Shown: positions 9,941 to 18,025 of the stretch, one piece after another | Position numbering within the stretch: position 1 is the stretch's first letter | Layout of the letters: each line of letters begins with the position of its first letter | NCBI GenBank assembly: GCA_050949905.1 | Contig: JBMNGP010000037.1 | Location: 35,227 to 99,226 of the forward strand | Source of the DNA: DUML01 sp050949905 | GTDB lineage: Bacteria; Bacillota; Desulfitobacteriia; Desulfitobacteriales; Syntrophobotulaceae | Direction: 5' to 3' | DNA length: 64,000 nucleotides | Program-made: the position numbers and the translations under genes | The notes under the pieces: model-generated | What the model saw: only the letters and a program-made list of their open reading frames with translations | What the model was told of the DNA's origin: nothing | The model's database searches: none

Positions 9941-9995
9941 AACGACCACGAACAAAACAAAAAGAATCTAATAGAATTTCTTAAAAATCAAATCG

Positions 9996-10095
9996 AGGGA
10001 CTGTCGCAAACTGGCGTTAAATGCTCATCTCCGGTCATTCCTTCCTCAGCCTTATCCTGGAATCTTTATCAGGTGTTAGTTTTGCGACAGCCCCT
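9996..10095. repeat. MITE-like element with 17-bp terminal inverted repeats
   Basis: AGGGACTGTCGCAAACT (9996-10012) and AGTTTTGCGACAGCCCCT (10078-10095) are inverted copies with one base mismatch and one bulge, separated by about 65 non-coding bases. The right end is followed by ATTTTT, so the structure could also work as a terminator for ppdK. Ends reading GGGGCTGTCGCAAAA resemble IS5/IS1182-type termini, hence the mobile-element reading. No clear target duplication was found. Confidence 0.5.
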
Positions 10096-10336
10096 ATTTT
10101 TCTTAGATAGATCCAATCGCACATAGCATTAATGGCAGCATTTTATTAGACTAAAGTATTTTGAATGAAGGAATTCGTTGTAAAGGTAATAGGTTTTAAG
10201 ATAATTTATTTCAGATGATTTAGAAGGACATAGCAAGGGGTTTATGATAATATAAACTTCGAGGGACCTAGAAAAAATCATAACATTGCAATAAAGGCAA
10301 AACAGTATACTATAAGCTAATTGAAATATTAGAAAG

Positions 10337-11584
10337 GTGGTGAAACCTATTAAAGACGTTTCCCAAAAGCCCTGGTCATTTGCAGCTATAAAGGGAAAAA
10401 AAATTAAAACTTTCCTTGATAATAGTAGCGTTTTAGGTGAGTGTGCACGGATTAATATCCGAAGGATTTATTATTTATCAATCATTGCCATCCCCTTGCG
10501 TATTATCAATATTTTTCTATTTGTTTTCAACAAATCTTATGACACACTGGTTTTGCAGACATGGAGTCAAGGGATTATTGCATCCCATTCGCTATTGCTA
10601 ATTCTTATGATCGTTTTTTTCTTAACAACTCATAAACTAAAAGACAGAATTGAACCAAATACAACCATGTTTATATTGCAATACATTGTTGTGGTCGTTA
10701 TTATGGCGTCCGGTATTGCCATAGTTACCCTTGATCAATTGGTAACTACTAATATCACGCCATTTATATTAACGTGCATTATCAGCGGATCAGTATTTTT
10801 AATAAGACCGCTGGTTTCCTTTCTGATTTTTATAACTTCGTATGTGGCGTATTATTGTTTAATAGCGCTGACCATAACCGACCCGCAGGTATTGCTTTCC
10901 AACAGAGTCAACGGAATTACCGCCATTGGACTCGGTTTCTTCCTCAGCATTATCCTGTGGCATTACAATTACACCAATATAATCCAAAAAAGGCGCATCG
11001 AAATACAACAAAAACAATTAGAACAAATGGCATATTATGATCCGCTTACCGATTTGCCTAACAGGCGCTTATTGGAGAAACTGGTCAAACGAGAGTTTTC
11101 TTCAATGCAGCGTTACGGCCATGAAACGGTTCTAATTATTTTAGATGTCGATAACTTTAAAAACATCAATGATACATACGGGCATCCGGCAGGTGACGAT
11201 ATCCTTAGGCAGCTGGCCGATCTGTTAAAAAACAACGTCAGAGACTCGGATACCGTTGCCAGGTTTGCCGGAGAAGAATTTATTATCCTTATGCCCAATG
11301 CTTCTGTGGAAGAAGGACATGCCTTTGCCGAAAGGCTAAGAGAATTGATCATGGGAAAAAGATTTACCGCCGGGCCGATTGCCTTACGGATTACAGCCAG
11401 CTTCGGCGTATCTTCAATGCGTGATATCAACAGCCAAAACTTTGAGGATTACTATTTCCTTGCAGATAAAGCACTCTATTTGGCCAAACAAGGCGGTAAA
11501 AATAAGGTTAAAATAGCTTGTGGGAGGGCGGAGATGGCAGACTTGAGTAAAAAAGAGCCTCAAAGCAGTCCGAATAATCCGTAA
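10337..11584 (+). CDS. membrane-anchored GGDEF diguanylate cyclase
   Basis: A 415-residue protein with about six hydrophobic helices between residues 45 and 210 (MASE-like sensory region), a short charged coiled linker (216-232), and a GGDEF domain from about 232 to 395. The active-site loop is AGEEF (311-315), an accepted variant. The inhibitory RxxD site is present as RDSD (302-305), five residues before it. DPLTDLPNRR marks the domain start. It should make c-di-GMP from two GTP at the membrane. The start is uncertain: GTG 10337 or 10340, both overlapping the AGAAAGG ribosome site. It stands alone, ended by a REP-like palindrome with a T run. Confidence 0.88.
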   Translation: MVKPIKDVSQKPWSFAAIKGKKIKTFLDNSSVLGECARINIRRIYYLSIIAIPLRIINIFLFVFNKSYDTLVLQTWSQGIIASHSLLLILMIVFFLTTHKLKDRIEPNTTMFILQYIVVVVIMASGIAIVTLDQLVTTNITPFILTCIISGSVFLIRPLVSFLIFITSYVAYYCLIALTITDPQVLLSNRVNGITAIGLGFFLSIILWHYNYTNIIQKRRIEIQQKQLEQMAYYDPLTDLPNRRLLEKLVKREFSSMQRYGHETVLIILDVDNFKNINDTYGHPAGDDILRQLADLLKNNVRDSDTVARFAGEEFIILMPNASVEEGHAFAERLRELIMGKRFTAGPIALRITASFGVSSMRDINSQNFEDYYFLADKALYLAKQGGKNKVKIACGRAEMADLSKKEPQSSPNNP

Positions 11585-11646
11585 ACAAATCACTTTCTGC
11601 ACCGCCTGTTGGTGCTAGAGTGGGATAGAGTGTGGTGGGGACAGAG

Positions 11647-11688
11647 GTGGGACAGAGGGACGGTTCTTCTGTCCCACTTATTTTTTTG
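11647..11688 (+). repeat. REP-like palindrome, copy 1 (also terminator)
   Basis: A 31-base imperfect palindrome (11647-11677) starting GTGGGACAGAGGGACGG and ending TTCTGTCCCAC, followed by TTATTTTTTT. Near-identical copies are at 13731-13761 (inverted) and 53285-53315. The 11620-11646 stretch holds decayed extra left arms (GTGGGATAGAG, GGGGACAGAG). Such palindromes in Firmicutes often accompany RAYT/Y1-type transposases, none of which is in this window. The T run makes it a plausible terminator for the GGDEF gene. Confidence 0.8.
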
Positions 11689-11697
11689 GTATATGAG

Positions 11698-11723
11698 TGA
11701 ACTTTTTGTGGTTTATAATAGTC
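11698..11723 (+). promoter_or_regulatory. putative ECF-type promoter of the sigma gene
   Basis: TGAACT (11698-11703), 16 bases, then AGTC (11720-11723) fits the ECF pattern TGAAC-N16-CGTC found at autoregulated sigma operons. A sigma-A-like TATAAT (11714-11719) lies inside the spacer but lacks a good -35. Inferred from spacing and context only. Confidence 0.45.
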
Positions 11724-11749
11724 TTACATATAGATAGGGGTGAGAGTGG

Positions 11750-12277
11750 TTGGAATTTAAGCTGCTGATTAAAAAGGCTCAAAAAGGCGACAACGAAGCT
11801 TTACTACAGTTAATAATGGCCCAACAGGCAGATTATTATAAATTAGCCTATCTATATATGAAGAATAAAGAGGATGCCTTGGATGTACTCCAGGATATGA
11901 TTATTATTTTGTACGGAAATATTTCCAAGCTGAAAAAAGGAGGATCCTTTTATAGCTGGAGTAAGACGATATTGGTTAATTGTTGTAAGAATAAATTACG
12001 CAACCAGAATAAAACCACTCCTCTCGATCAGGCGACCGAAGAAACTATTGATGGGGTGTATACTGAATCGGAGGATAGGATTGTTCTGGAAAAACATCTA
12101 TCCGGATTAAGCGACATCCACCAGGAGGTTATAAGGCTTAGGTATTTTCTGGATATGGAATATGAAGCAATATCCGAACTTCTTAAAATACCCCTTGGCA
12201 CTGTTAAATCCAGATTAAATAATGGAATGAAACAGCTAAAGGAATCCTACGGAGGTGATATAGATGGCCAATCTTGA
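11750..12277 (+). CDS. ECF-family RNA polymerase sigma factor
   Basis: A 175-residue sigma-70-family protein with region 2 (about 10-75: YYKLAYLYMKNKEDALDVLQ) and region 4 (about 110-165: EVIRLRYFLDMEYEAISEL), lacking regions 1 and 3, as expected for ECF sigmas. TTG start at 11750 with AGGGGTGAG upstream; no better in-frame start exists. It overlaps the downstream membrane-protein gene by 14 bases. That partner resembles DUF4179 proteins, which usually act as anti-sigma factors for this sigma group. The unit lies between two inverted REP-like palindromes. Confidence 0.88.
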   Translation: MEFKLLIKKAQKGDNEALLQLIMAQQADYYKLAYLYMKNKEDALDVLQDMIIILYGNISKLKKGGSFYSWSKTILVNCCKNKLRNQNKTTPLDQATEETIDGVYTESEDRIVLEKHLSGLSDIHQEVIRLRYFLDMEYEAISELLKIPLGTVKSRLNNGMKQLKESYGGDIDGQS

Positions 12278-13588
12278 AAAAATTTTAGAACAAGAAAAGC
12301 AAAGGATGGATAATCTGGCTGTCCCCAATGAGATGGAAGATAGATTTAGAGCAACTCTTGCTAAAATTCCCCAGAGGGTTCCCCAGAAGAAAAGCAATTT
12401 CAAGTTAAAAGTGGCTGCTGCCATTTTAGTATTTTTCTTATTCAGCTATAATCTGGACACTTTTGCTTACTACGGCAAGCAATTGATAGGATTCGAAAAT
12501 GTAATGACCGGAACTTTACAGGAATTAAATGAAATGGGGAAAGGCCAGCTCATTAACCAATCACATACCTTCCAAAACGGAGTTAAAATTACCCTGGATG
12601 GCATAATGCTGGATGATAATAATATGGTTGTATTTTATACTGTTCACTCTCCGGAAGGGAATGTAATGGATGTTGACTCGGATTTGCGGGTGAGTTTGAC
12701 AGGCTATGGAGATAGGCTCTTTACCTTTGGGGGGCAGGGTCAAGCCAATGAGGATCTGACAGAGATGAAATGGGTGCTTTCAACGCATCAGATGCCGAGA
12801 TTTTACGAAAGGACCTTTCATTTTAATGCAGGAGATGAAAGAGAATCCCGCAGAAAGCGCTACCATTTCATTTAAATTAAATAGGAACCAAGCCGTAGGG
12901 AAAAGCCTAAAGATTCCAATTAATAAAAAAATAGATTTGGATCAGCGCAGCATCAAATTACAATCTCTAACAGCTTCCCCGATTACAACAGTCTTAAAAG
13001 GCCAGATACAGGATACTATAGAACTCGGTTTAGACTATATTAATAAGAACAGATTCAGACCGGAGAAATTGGAGATTGCCTTAATCGCTGATGGAAAGGA
13101 AATAGCTTGGCAGGGAGGCGGCATGACTACGGATCTGCGAGGGATCCATTTTGATATAACTTATGATGCGCTTCCCAAAGATACAAAGGAGCTGCAATTA
13201 AAGCTTATCTCCTTTGGAGGAGATCATGATACGGATGAGTCAGTTAAGTTGGAAAAAGGTGAAACTAACAAATTTGAGGTTTTGGGTCAGGAGATAGAGA
13301 TTGAAAATGTCTATGAATCTGACGGCAGCACCTATATCACATTTACTACCGAAGAAAATGTGATATTGAGTAAGGTATATCTAAATATCGACGGAGAAAG
13401 AAAAAATCTCCAGGAAACCATTCCGGGAGAATCGGAAAAAGTCATAGCCGACGACGAGACCAACGGCCATAATCTATTACACCAGAACCATGAGGTTTGA
13501 GGGAACCGGAGAGGAATTAGAACTGAATATTGAAAAAATCAGATACTCCGAAAATTATGATATGATAATCTGGACACACAGCGCGTAA
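12264..13588 (+). pseudogene. DUF4179-type anti-sigma-like membrane protein, two frameshifts
   Basis: The three frames together encode one protein: a cytoplasmic N-terminus (MANLEKILEQEKQRMDNLAV), one membrane helix (about residues 50-68), and an extracellular DUF4179/DUF5643-like region (GVKITLDGIMLDDNNMVVFY). Reading breaks near 12838, where an extra A in gatgaaagag shifts the frame by +1, and near 13470-13480 by another +1; the tail MRFEGTGEELELNIEKI is then readable to TAA 13586-13588. It is translationally coupled to the sigma gene and was probably its regulator. Either a decayed gene or a locus with single-base sequence errors. Confidence 0.75.
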
Positions 13589-13709
13589 GGCGATGCGAAA
13601 AACGATTTACAGGCAGCAACAATAATGCTTTCGCGAGATGATGTGACTCCCCGAACCGCTTGTTTTTTGGCACAAATATGATAATCTGGAAACACAGTGT
13701 GTAAGGAGA
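13561..13709 (+). repeat. 33-bp direct repeat duplicating the 3' end of the anti-sigma-like gene
   Basis: TATGATAATCTGGA(C/A)ACACAG occurs at 13561 and again at 13677, 116 bases apart, and the match extends through GTAAGG. Both copies can be read as MIIWxHSx-stop, the last codons of the upstream gene. The interval between them has no recognised gene. It looks like a duplicated gene end or insertion scar. Confidence 0.6.
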
Positions 13710-13730
13710 CAGTGATGCTGTCTCACCTGG

Positions 13731-13761
13731 ATGGAACACAAGAACCGTTCCTCTGTCCCAC
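13731..13761 (-). repeat. REP-like palindrome, copy 2 (inverted)
   Basis: On the minus strand this reads GTGGGACAGAGGAACGG and continues as the same 31-base palindrome as 11647-11677, with about four mismatches. It lies between the broken anti-sigma-like gene and the ThrE-like genes, in opposite orientation to copy 1, so the ECF unit is bracketed by inverted copies. Confidence 0.7.
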
Positions 13762-13786
13762 TCTGGCCAATTTAGGGGGAACTTAA

Positions 13787-14564
13787 ATGAATTCAGCTAT
13801 TGGAGAAGTCATGGAGGTTTGTCTCCTAGCCGGTAAAATCATGCTGCAAAGCGGAGCGGAGATTTATCGGATTGAAGATACGATGAATCGGGTTGCCCGT
13901 GCTTGTGCAATTCCTGAAGCACAGAGCTATGTGACCCCTACAGGAATTTTCTTAACCCTTCAGGGCTCGGAACAAAACCAGCAACAGACGAAGTTTTTAC
14001 GAATCAATAACCGGCAAATCGATCTGAACAAAATTGTCGGTGTCAATGAGATCTCCCGCAAATTAAGCGAGCGTGAGATTACCCTTCAGCAGGCCCAAGG
14101 AGGCCCTTTTAACCATAGAAAAATCCAGCCCCCTTTATCCCCTTTGGCTGCAAATAATAGCAGCAGCTTTGACCAGTGGCTTCTTTAGCTTGGCCTTCGG
14201 CGGGACTGTGCTTGACTTCTTGCCCTCGGTGGCGGCTGGGGGGTTGGGATTTTTACTCTATACTATATCTACCCGGCGTATTGCTGTAAAATTCTTCTCC
14301 GAGATTTTTGCCGCCTTTACCATTGGCTTGATTGCTTACCTTTTTTACTATCTCGGCATTTATTATCTCAACCTAGATATTCATATCGACAAGGTCATCA
14401 TTGGCTCGGTTATGCCTTTAGTTCCCGGCGTGCTCATCATGAATGGCATACGTGACCTGATGGCCGGAGACCTTGTTGCCGGACTTGCCCGGGGGACTGA
14501 GGCCTTTTTAACCGCCTTTGCCATTGGCAGCGGAGTGGCGGTGGCTTTAGCTGTGCTAATGTAG
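13787..14564 (+). pseudogene. ThrE-family threonine/serine exporter, N-terminal subunit (DUF1212), frameshifted
   Basis: The first frame (13787 on) gives the cytoplasmic DUF1212 start, with LAGKIMLQSGAEIYRIEDTM and SYVTPTGIFLTLQ. From about 14098 the family sequence continues in the +1 frame (EALLTIEKSSPLYPLWLQII) through five membrane helices to TAG/stop at 14564. The junction caaggaggccc is explained by one extra G. Joined length would be about 258 residues, normal for the family. With the downstream ThrE_2-type protein it should form a split exporter of small neutral amino acids or dicarboxylates. Pseudogene or sequence error. Confidence 0.8.
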
Positions 14565-14576
14565 GAGGAAAAGATT

Positions 14577-15014
14577 ATGAGTTGGACCGCACTTTATGCC
14601 AGTTTTTTTGCTACTATGGGGTTTGGGGTGTTGTTTAATATTCCCCGTAAATGCCTGATCGCCAGCGGATTCGTAGGGATGCTGGGCTGGACTGTCTATG
14701 TAACCCTGTCCGTAAATATGAACATAAACCTTATCCCGGCCACTTTAGTAGCCGCCTTCAGCGTTGCTACCGCCAGTCAAATCTTGGCCAGGTATTACAA
14801 AATGCCGGTTACGGTCTTTAGTATCTCCGGAGTCATACCTTTAGTTCCCGGAGGAATGGCTTATGAGACTATCCGGCATTTTATCGAGAATGACTACACG
14901 GAAGGAGTGCGTTTAGGCACCATTACCCTTCTGATAGCAGGTTCCATTGCCTTTGGACTGATTTTCTCCGGTGTTATCACGGAAAGCTTCAATCGAAAGA
15001 AAAAGATGCCCTGA
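14577..15014 (+). CDS. ThrE-like exporter subunit (DUF3815/ThrE_2)
   Basis: A 145-residue hydrophobic protein with about four to five membrane helices and the family stretch PVTVFSISGVIPLVPGGMAY. This is the smaller half of split ThrE exporters; the larger DUF1212 half lies 12 bases upstream. ATG 14577 follows TAGGAGGAAAAG. The two were probably co-transcribed. Intact here although its partner is frameshifted. Confidence 0.87.
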   Translation: MSWTALYASFFATMGFGVLFNIPRKCLIASGFVGMLGWTVYVTLSVNMNINLIPATLVAAFSVATASQILARYYKMPVTVFSISGVIPLVPGGMAYETIRHFIENDYTEGVRLGTITLLIAGSIAFGLIFSGVITESFNRKKKMP

Positions 15015-15184
15015 AAGTAATTGTCCCGTGGATAACCAAGATGTATTATGCAGTTGTCGTGGGAAATCGCGCCCACTTTTTTAGAGAAAATTTCTTAGGG
15101 AGTTGCAAATTGTGAAGATGGCGTTATATTCTGAATAGAAATTTGATAGCCCTATAGTAATTTGGTTACAAGAAGTGTTCTATA

Positions 15185-15310
15185 ATGAAGGTTCTTTGGG
15201 GGTATACGGCAATGCTTTTGGTTGGATTAATCTTTGGTTTAATATTCGCTTGGTTTATTGTCAGCTTTTCGGTGGGGATTCCATTATTATTAAAGGTGTT
15301 TTTGAATTAA
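15185..15310 (+). CDS. possible small membrane protein (41 aa)
   Basis: ATG 15185 opens a 41-codon frame, MKVLWGYTAMLLVGLIFGLI and onward, with one or two hydrophobic helices, ending at TAA 15310. No good ribosome site precedes it and no family is recognised, so it may be a chance frame or a gene remnant. Confidence 0.28.
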   Translation: MKVLWGYTAMLLVGLIFGLIFAWFIVSFSVGIPLLLKVFLN

Positions 15311-15448
15311 CCGGGAAGTAATTAGTAAGGCAGAATATTATACAATTTTTGCTCTTCTTGGGCTTATGAGGCAGTCGCGATTAAAAATAGAACCTAAAAG
15401 AAGAATCCTAACCTAAGTTACCAAATAATTGCTCAAGCTGGAGAGAAT

Positions 15449-16006
15449 TTATTTATAAACCGTTACCGACATGGTTTTGAAAACAACAAAGAGTTCAGAC
15501 CCTTTCTCAATACCCATTTCATCGAAAGGATTTTTTAGTGATAAGTGCTCTAATGGGGATTCCTATATCGACAACGACGATTACATTAGAGCCAACATTG
15601 ATAATGTCGATTACATTTCCTTTATGAACATTTCTGGCACTGCTTACAAAGGTGCCCTTGCTTAAGATTATATTCTCCGGCCGGATAGCAACCTTAACCG
15701 GCCCTTCAAGTGTAGTATTAACATGAAATCTGGACTGTTCCAATACTTGGCATAGGTTTCATCGTTAGTTCTAATTATGGTTGCCTCATAAGTATTGTCA
15801 TAGCCTCTTGATTTCGAAAGATATATGTCAAATTGAGTACGGGATATGCGGAGATGCCTCCCGATTCGGTGAGCCTCAAGTTCTCCCCGTTTAATCATTT
15901 CATAGACAGTTCCTTTGGTGATCTTTAATTTTTGGGCAATCTCCTCTGGCGTAAATAAGATATCTTCATTCAATTTACCCACCTGCTTTGGTATTTTATT
16001 GATCAC
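15449..16006 (-). pseudogene. HTH (excisionase-type)-TOBE molybdate-responsive regulator, two frameshifts
   Basis: Minus-strand reading from GTG 16006 (or TTG 15973, which has AGGTGGG in front) gives an HTH_17/MerR-like domain (LFTPEEIAQKLKITKGTVYE). The frame then shifts near 15735 into RFHVNTTLEGPVKVAIRPEN, and near 15525 into SFDEMGIEKGSELFVVFKT, the end of a TOBE/MOP molybdate-binding domain. Stop TAA at 15449-15451. Rebuilt length is about 185 residues. It is divergent from modABC, fitting a ModE-like oxyanion sensor of that operon. Both breaks are single-base changes. Confidence 0.75.
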
Positions 16007-16074
16007 AATTTTACCATAAACTACAAACTTTGAGCATTAGCCTAAGTTTACATGTTTTGGGGGCAATTGGACAA

Positions 16075-16160
16075 ATAAACTAATTATAAAAGAACTAACT
16101 AAAACGAAAAAACTAACTAAACCTAACTAAAACAAACAAAAAGTATTGAAACCTAACTAA
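16075..16160. repeat. A-rich degenerate AACTAAA repeats
   Basis: The words aactaact, aaactaact, aacctaact and aacaaac recur over about 85 bases with strong A/C bias on the plus strand, between the regulator gene and the mod promoter. Possibly a bent-DNA or UP-element region; no function assigned. Confidence 0.5.
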
Positions 16161-16174
16161 AGATGATATACAAT
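16146..16174 (+). promoter_or_regulatory. sigma-A promoter of the mod operon
   Basis: TTGAAA (16146-16151), 17 bases, TACAAT (16169-16174). Transcription would start near 16181, just before a perfect operator-like dyad and the Moco riboswitch. Confidence 0.65.
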
Positions 16175-16190
16175 AAACATACAGCAGGAT

Positions 16191-16212
16191 ATAAGCAATA
16201 TTATTTGCTTAT
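16191..16212. promoter_or_regulatory. 8-6-8 inverted repeat, putative operator of mod operon
   Basis: ATAAGCAA-TATTAT-TTGCTTAT is a perfect dyad lying about +10 to +32 from the predicted mod transcription start. It is the natural candidate binding site for the divergent HTH-TOBE regulator. Inferred from position and symmetry. Confidence 0.55.
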
Positions 16213-16245
16213 TGTGTCTGGTTTTTAAAAACTTCATACCTTCAC

Positions 16246-16366
16246 TCCGAGCTGACGCAGCCTAAAGATTATTCTATGGCAGGTCAGCCAGGGCTTAGGC
16301 TCTCGGGTATGTTCAGAAATGGATATGCCTTCCGTTTGAAAAGGAGGTGGATTAGCAACCAGGTGG
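16246..16366 (+). ncRNA. molybdenum/tungsten cofactor (Moco) riboswitch
   Basis: The leader carries the conserved Moco RNA blocks in order: CTCCGAGCTGACGCAGCC (16253-16270), GGTCAGCCAGGGCTTAGGCT followed by CTCGGG (16281-16306), and AAAAGGAGG (16338-16346). The CCGAGC/GCTCTCGGG arms pair. It precedes modABC, a usual location for this class, so cofactor sufficiency should shut off molybdate uptake. The P3 hairpin ATGCCTTCC...GGAGGTGG appears present, which argues for Moco rather than Tuco, but this is a weak distinction by eye. Confidence 0.9.
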
Positions 16367-16431
16367 CGTTGCCCAAGAATCTCACTTCGTTTAGTGAGAT
16401 TTTAATTTTTTCTCAGTGAAAACCTGGTGGA
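16359..16431 (+). terminator. riboswitch expression platform: terminator inside an antiterminator pair
   Basis: AATCTCACTTCGTTTAGTGAGATT (16378-16401) is a hairpin followed by TTAATTTTTT. Flanking ACCAGGT (16360-16366) and ACCTGGT (16425-16431) can pair around it, suggesting mutually exclusive folds linked to the Moco aptamer. Confidence 0.75.
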
Positions 16432-16505
16432 ACTGCGGATTTAACAAGAATAAAGGTGTGCAGATTTAAGTTGACAGTAAATTAATAAGGGTAGGGAGGC
16501 TAAAA

Positions 16506-17302
16506 ATGAAAAAGAAGATTAGGTTACTCATGGTTATTTGTTTAGCATTATGTTTAGTATTTTGTTTAATATTTTCCTTAGTGGGTTGCAGCAATAATAC
16601 CAGCTCCTGACGAATCAACTATTACTATTGCAGCTGCGGCAAGCCTGAAAAATTGTCTAGATGGTAAATTGGTACCAATGTTTGAAGAAAAATATTCAAA
16701 TATCAAAGTTAAAGCAACTTATGATAGCTCAGGAAAATTGCAGACACAAATCGAGCAGGGTGCAGATATTGACGTATTTATGTCAGCAGCCATGAAACAA
16801 ATGAATGCCTTAGATGAAAAAGGCTTAGTTGCCAAAGATTCTATTGTCCAGCTTCTGGAAAACAAAATTGTGCTTATTGTTCCCGAAAATAATACTAAGG
16901 AAATAAGCAAGTTTGAGGATATTCTAAAGGCTGATAAGATTGCCGTTGGCGATCCGGCAAGCGTACCGGCCGGTCAATATGCCAAAGAAGCCTTGTACAA
17001 CCTTAATATTTGGGACGAAGTAGCGGAAAAAGCAAGCCTGGGAACAAATGTTACCGAAGTGTTAAACTGGGTTGCAGAGGGGAGCGCTGATGCCGGCATC
17101 GTCTACTCGACCGATGCTGCTGCGAACCGAAAAAGTAAAAGTGGTGGCCGAAGCCCCGGAAGGATCTGTTGCCAAAGTTATTTATCCGGTAGGGATAGTT
17201 AAAGCCGGCAAAAACGAAGCAGCAGCGAAGAAATTCATAGAGTTTTTACAAACTGAGGAAGCTAAGAAAGTATTTGCATCCTTTGGCTTTGCCACAAAGT
17301 AG
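16506..17302 (+). pseudogene. modA: molybdate ABC transporter substrate-binding lipoprotein ModA, two frameshifts
   Basis: ATG 16506 starts a lipoprotein signal peptide (MKKKIRLLMVICLAL...LVGCSNN) that hits TGA at 16607-16609. The mature protein continues in the +1 frame as PDESTITIAAAASLKN and later FMSAAMKQMNALDEKG, typical of ModA. A second +1 shift near 17133 leads to EKVKVVAEAPEGSVAKVIYP and the end at 17302. Rebuilt length is about 264 residues, normal for ModA. The breaks look like one extra A near 16597 and one extra C near 17129. It leads the Moco-riboswitch operon; if the breaks are real, uptake would lack its binding protein. Confidence 0.85.
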
Positions 17303-17321
17303 AAGGAGAATACAACATAAT

Positions 17322-18014
17322 ATGGATATATTGCCAATAAATATAGATATATCGCCAATAATAATTTCCCTGAAAACTGCCTCTGCAGCTATAGCCGTAA
17401 CCTTTCTGTTAGGGCTTTTTGTTGCCAGGTGGATAGTAAAAATGAAGTCGGAAAAAGCCAAGATGGTTTTAGATGGTATCTTGACCTTACCTCTGGTTTT
17501 GCCCCCGACAGTAATGGGTTTCCTGTTGCTGATTGTCTTTGGCGTCAATAGGCCAATAGGAAAGTTTTTACTGGAATTCTTAGGCGTAAAAATAGTTTTC
17601 TCCTGGACCGCCACCGTAATAGCCGCTGTCGCAATTTCCTTTCCTCTGATGTATCGTTCGGCCCGAGGGGCTTTTGAACAGGTAGATCAGAATTTGGTTA
17701 TGGCAGCCAAGACCTTGGGCATGTCCGAAAGAAGAATTTTTTGGCGTGTCATTATGCCCCTTGCCCTGCCAGGGGTTGCCGGAGGAGGGATTTTGGCCTT
17801 TGCCAGGGGGCTTGGTGAGTTTGGAGCCACCGCCATGATCGCCGGCAATATTGCCAATGAGACGAGAACCCTTCCCTTAGCAATTTATGCCGAGGTTGCA
17901 GCCGGAAATATGCAGCTGGCTTCTTACTATGTTATCATTGTTATGTTAATCTCTTTTATTGTTGTGGCCTTAACCAACTATTTTTCCATGAAGGAAAGAA
18001 AGTACTTAAAGTAA
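17322..18014 (+). CDS. modB: molybdate ABC transporter permease ModB
   Basis: A 230-residue permease with five to six membrane helices and the EAA-like loop AKTLGMSERRIFWRVIMPLA. FARGLGEFGATAMIAGNI is the ModB/CysT signature. ATG 17322 (MDILPINIDISP) is chosen over an upstream in-frame ATG at 17274 that lies inside modA; AAGGAGAA precedes it at rather long spacing. It forms the membrane channel of the molybdate importer with ModC. Confidence 0.95.
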   Translation: MDILPINIDISPIIISLKTASAAIAVTFLLGLFVARWIVKMKSEKAKMVLDGILTLPLVLPPTVMGFLLLIVFGVNRPIGKFLLEFLGVKIVFSWTATVIAAVAISFPLMYRSARGAFEQVDQNLVMAAKTLGMSERRIFWRVIMPLALPGVAGGGILAFARGLGEFGATAMIAGNIANETRTLPLAIYAEVAAGNMQLASYYVIIVMLISFIVVALTNYFSMKERKYLK

Positions 18015-18025
18015 AGGGGAAGCTC

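Noticed and set aside
15471..15665. 64-codon plus-strand frame
   Set aside because: Antisense to the TOBE domain of the minus-strand regulator, which has clear family similarity.
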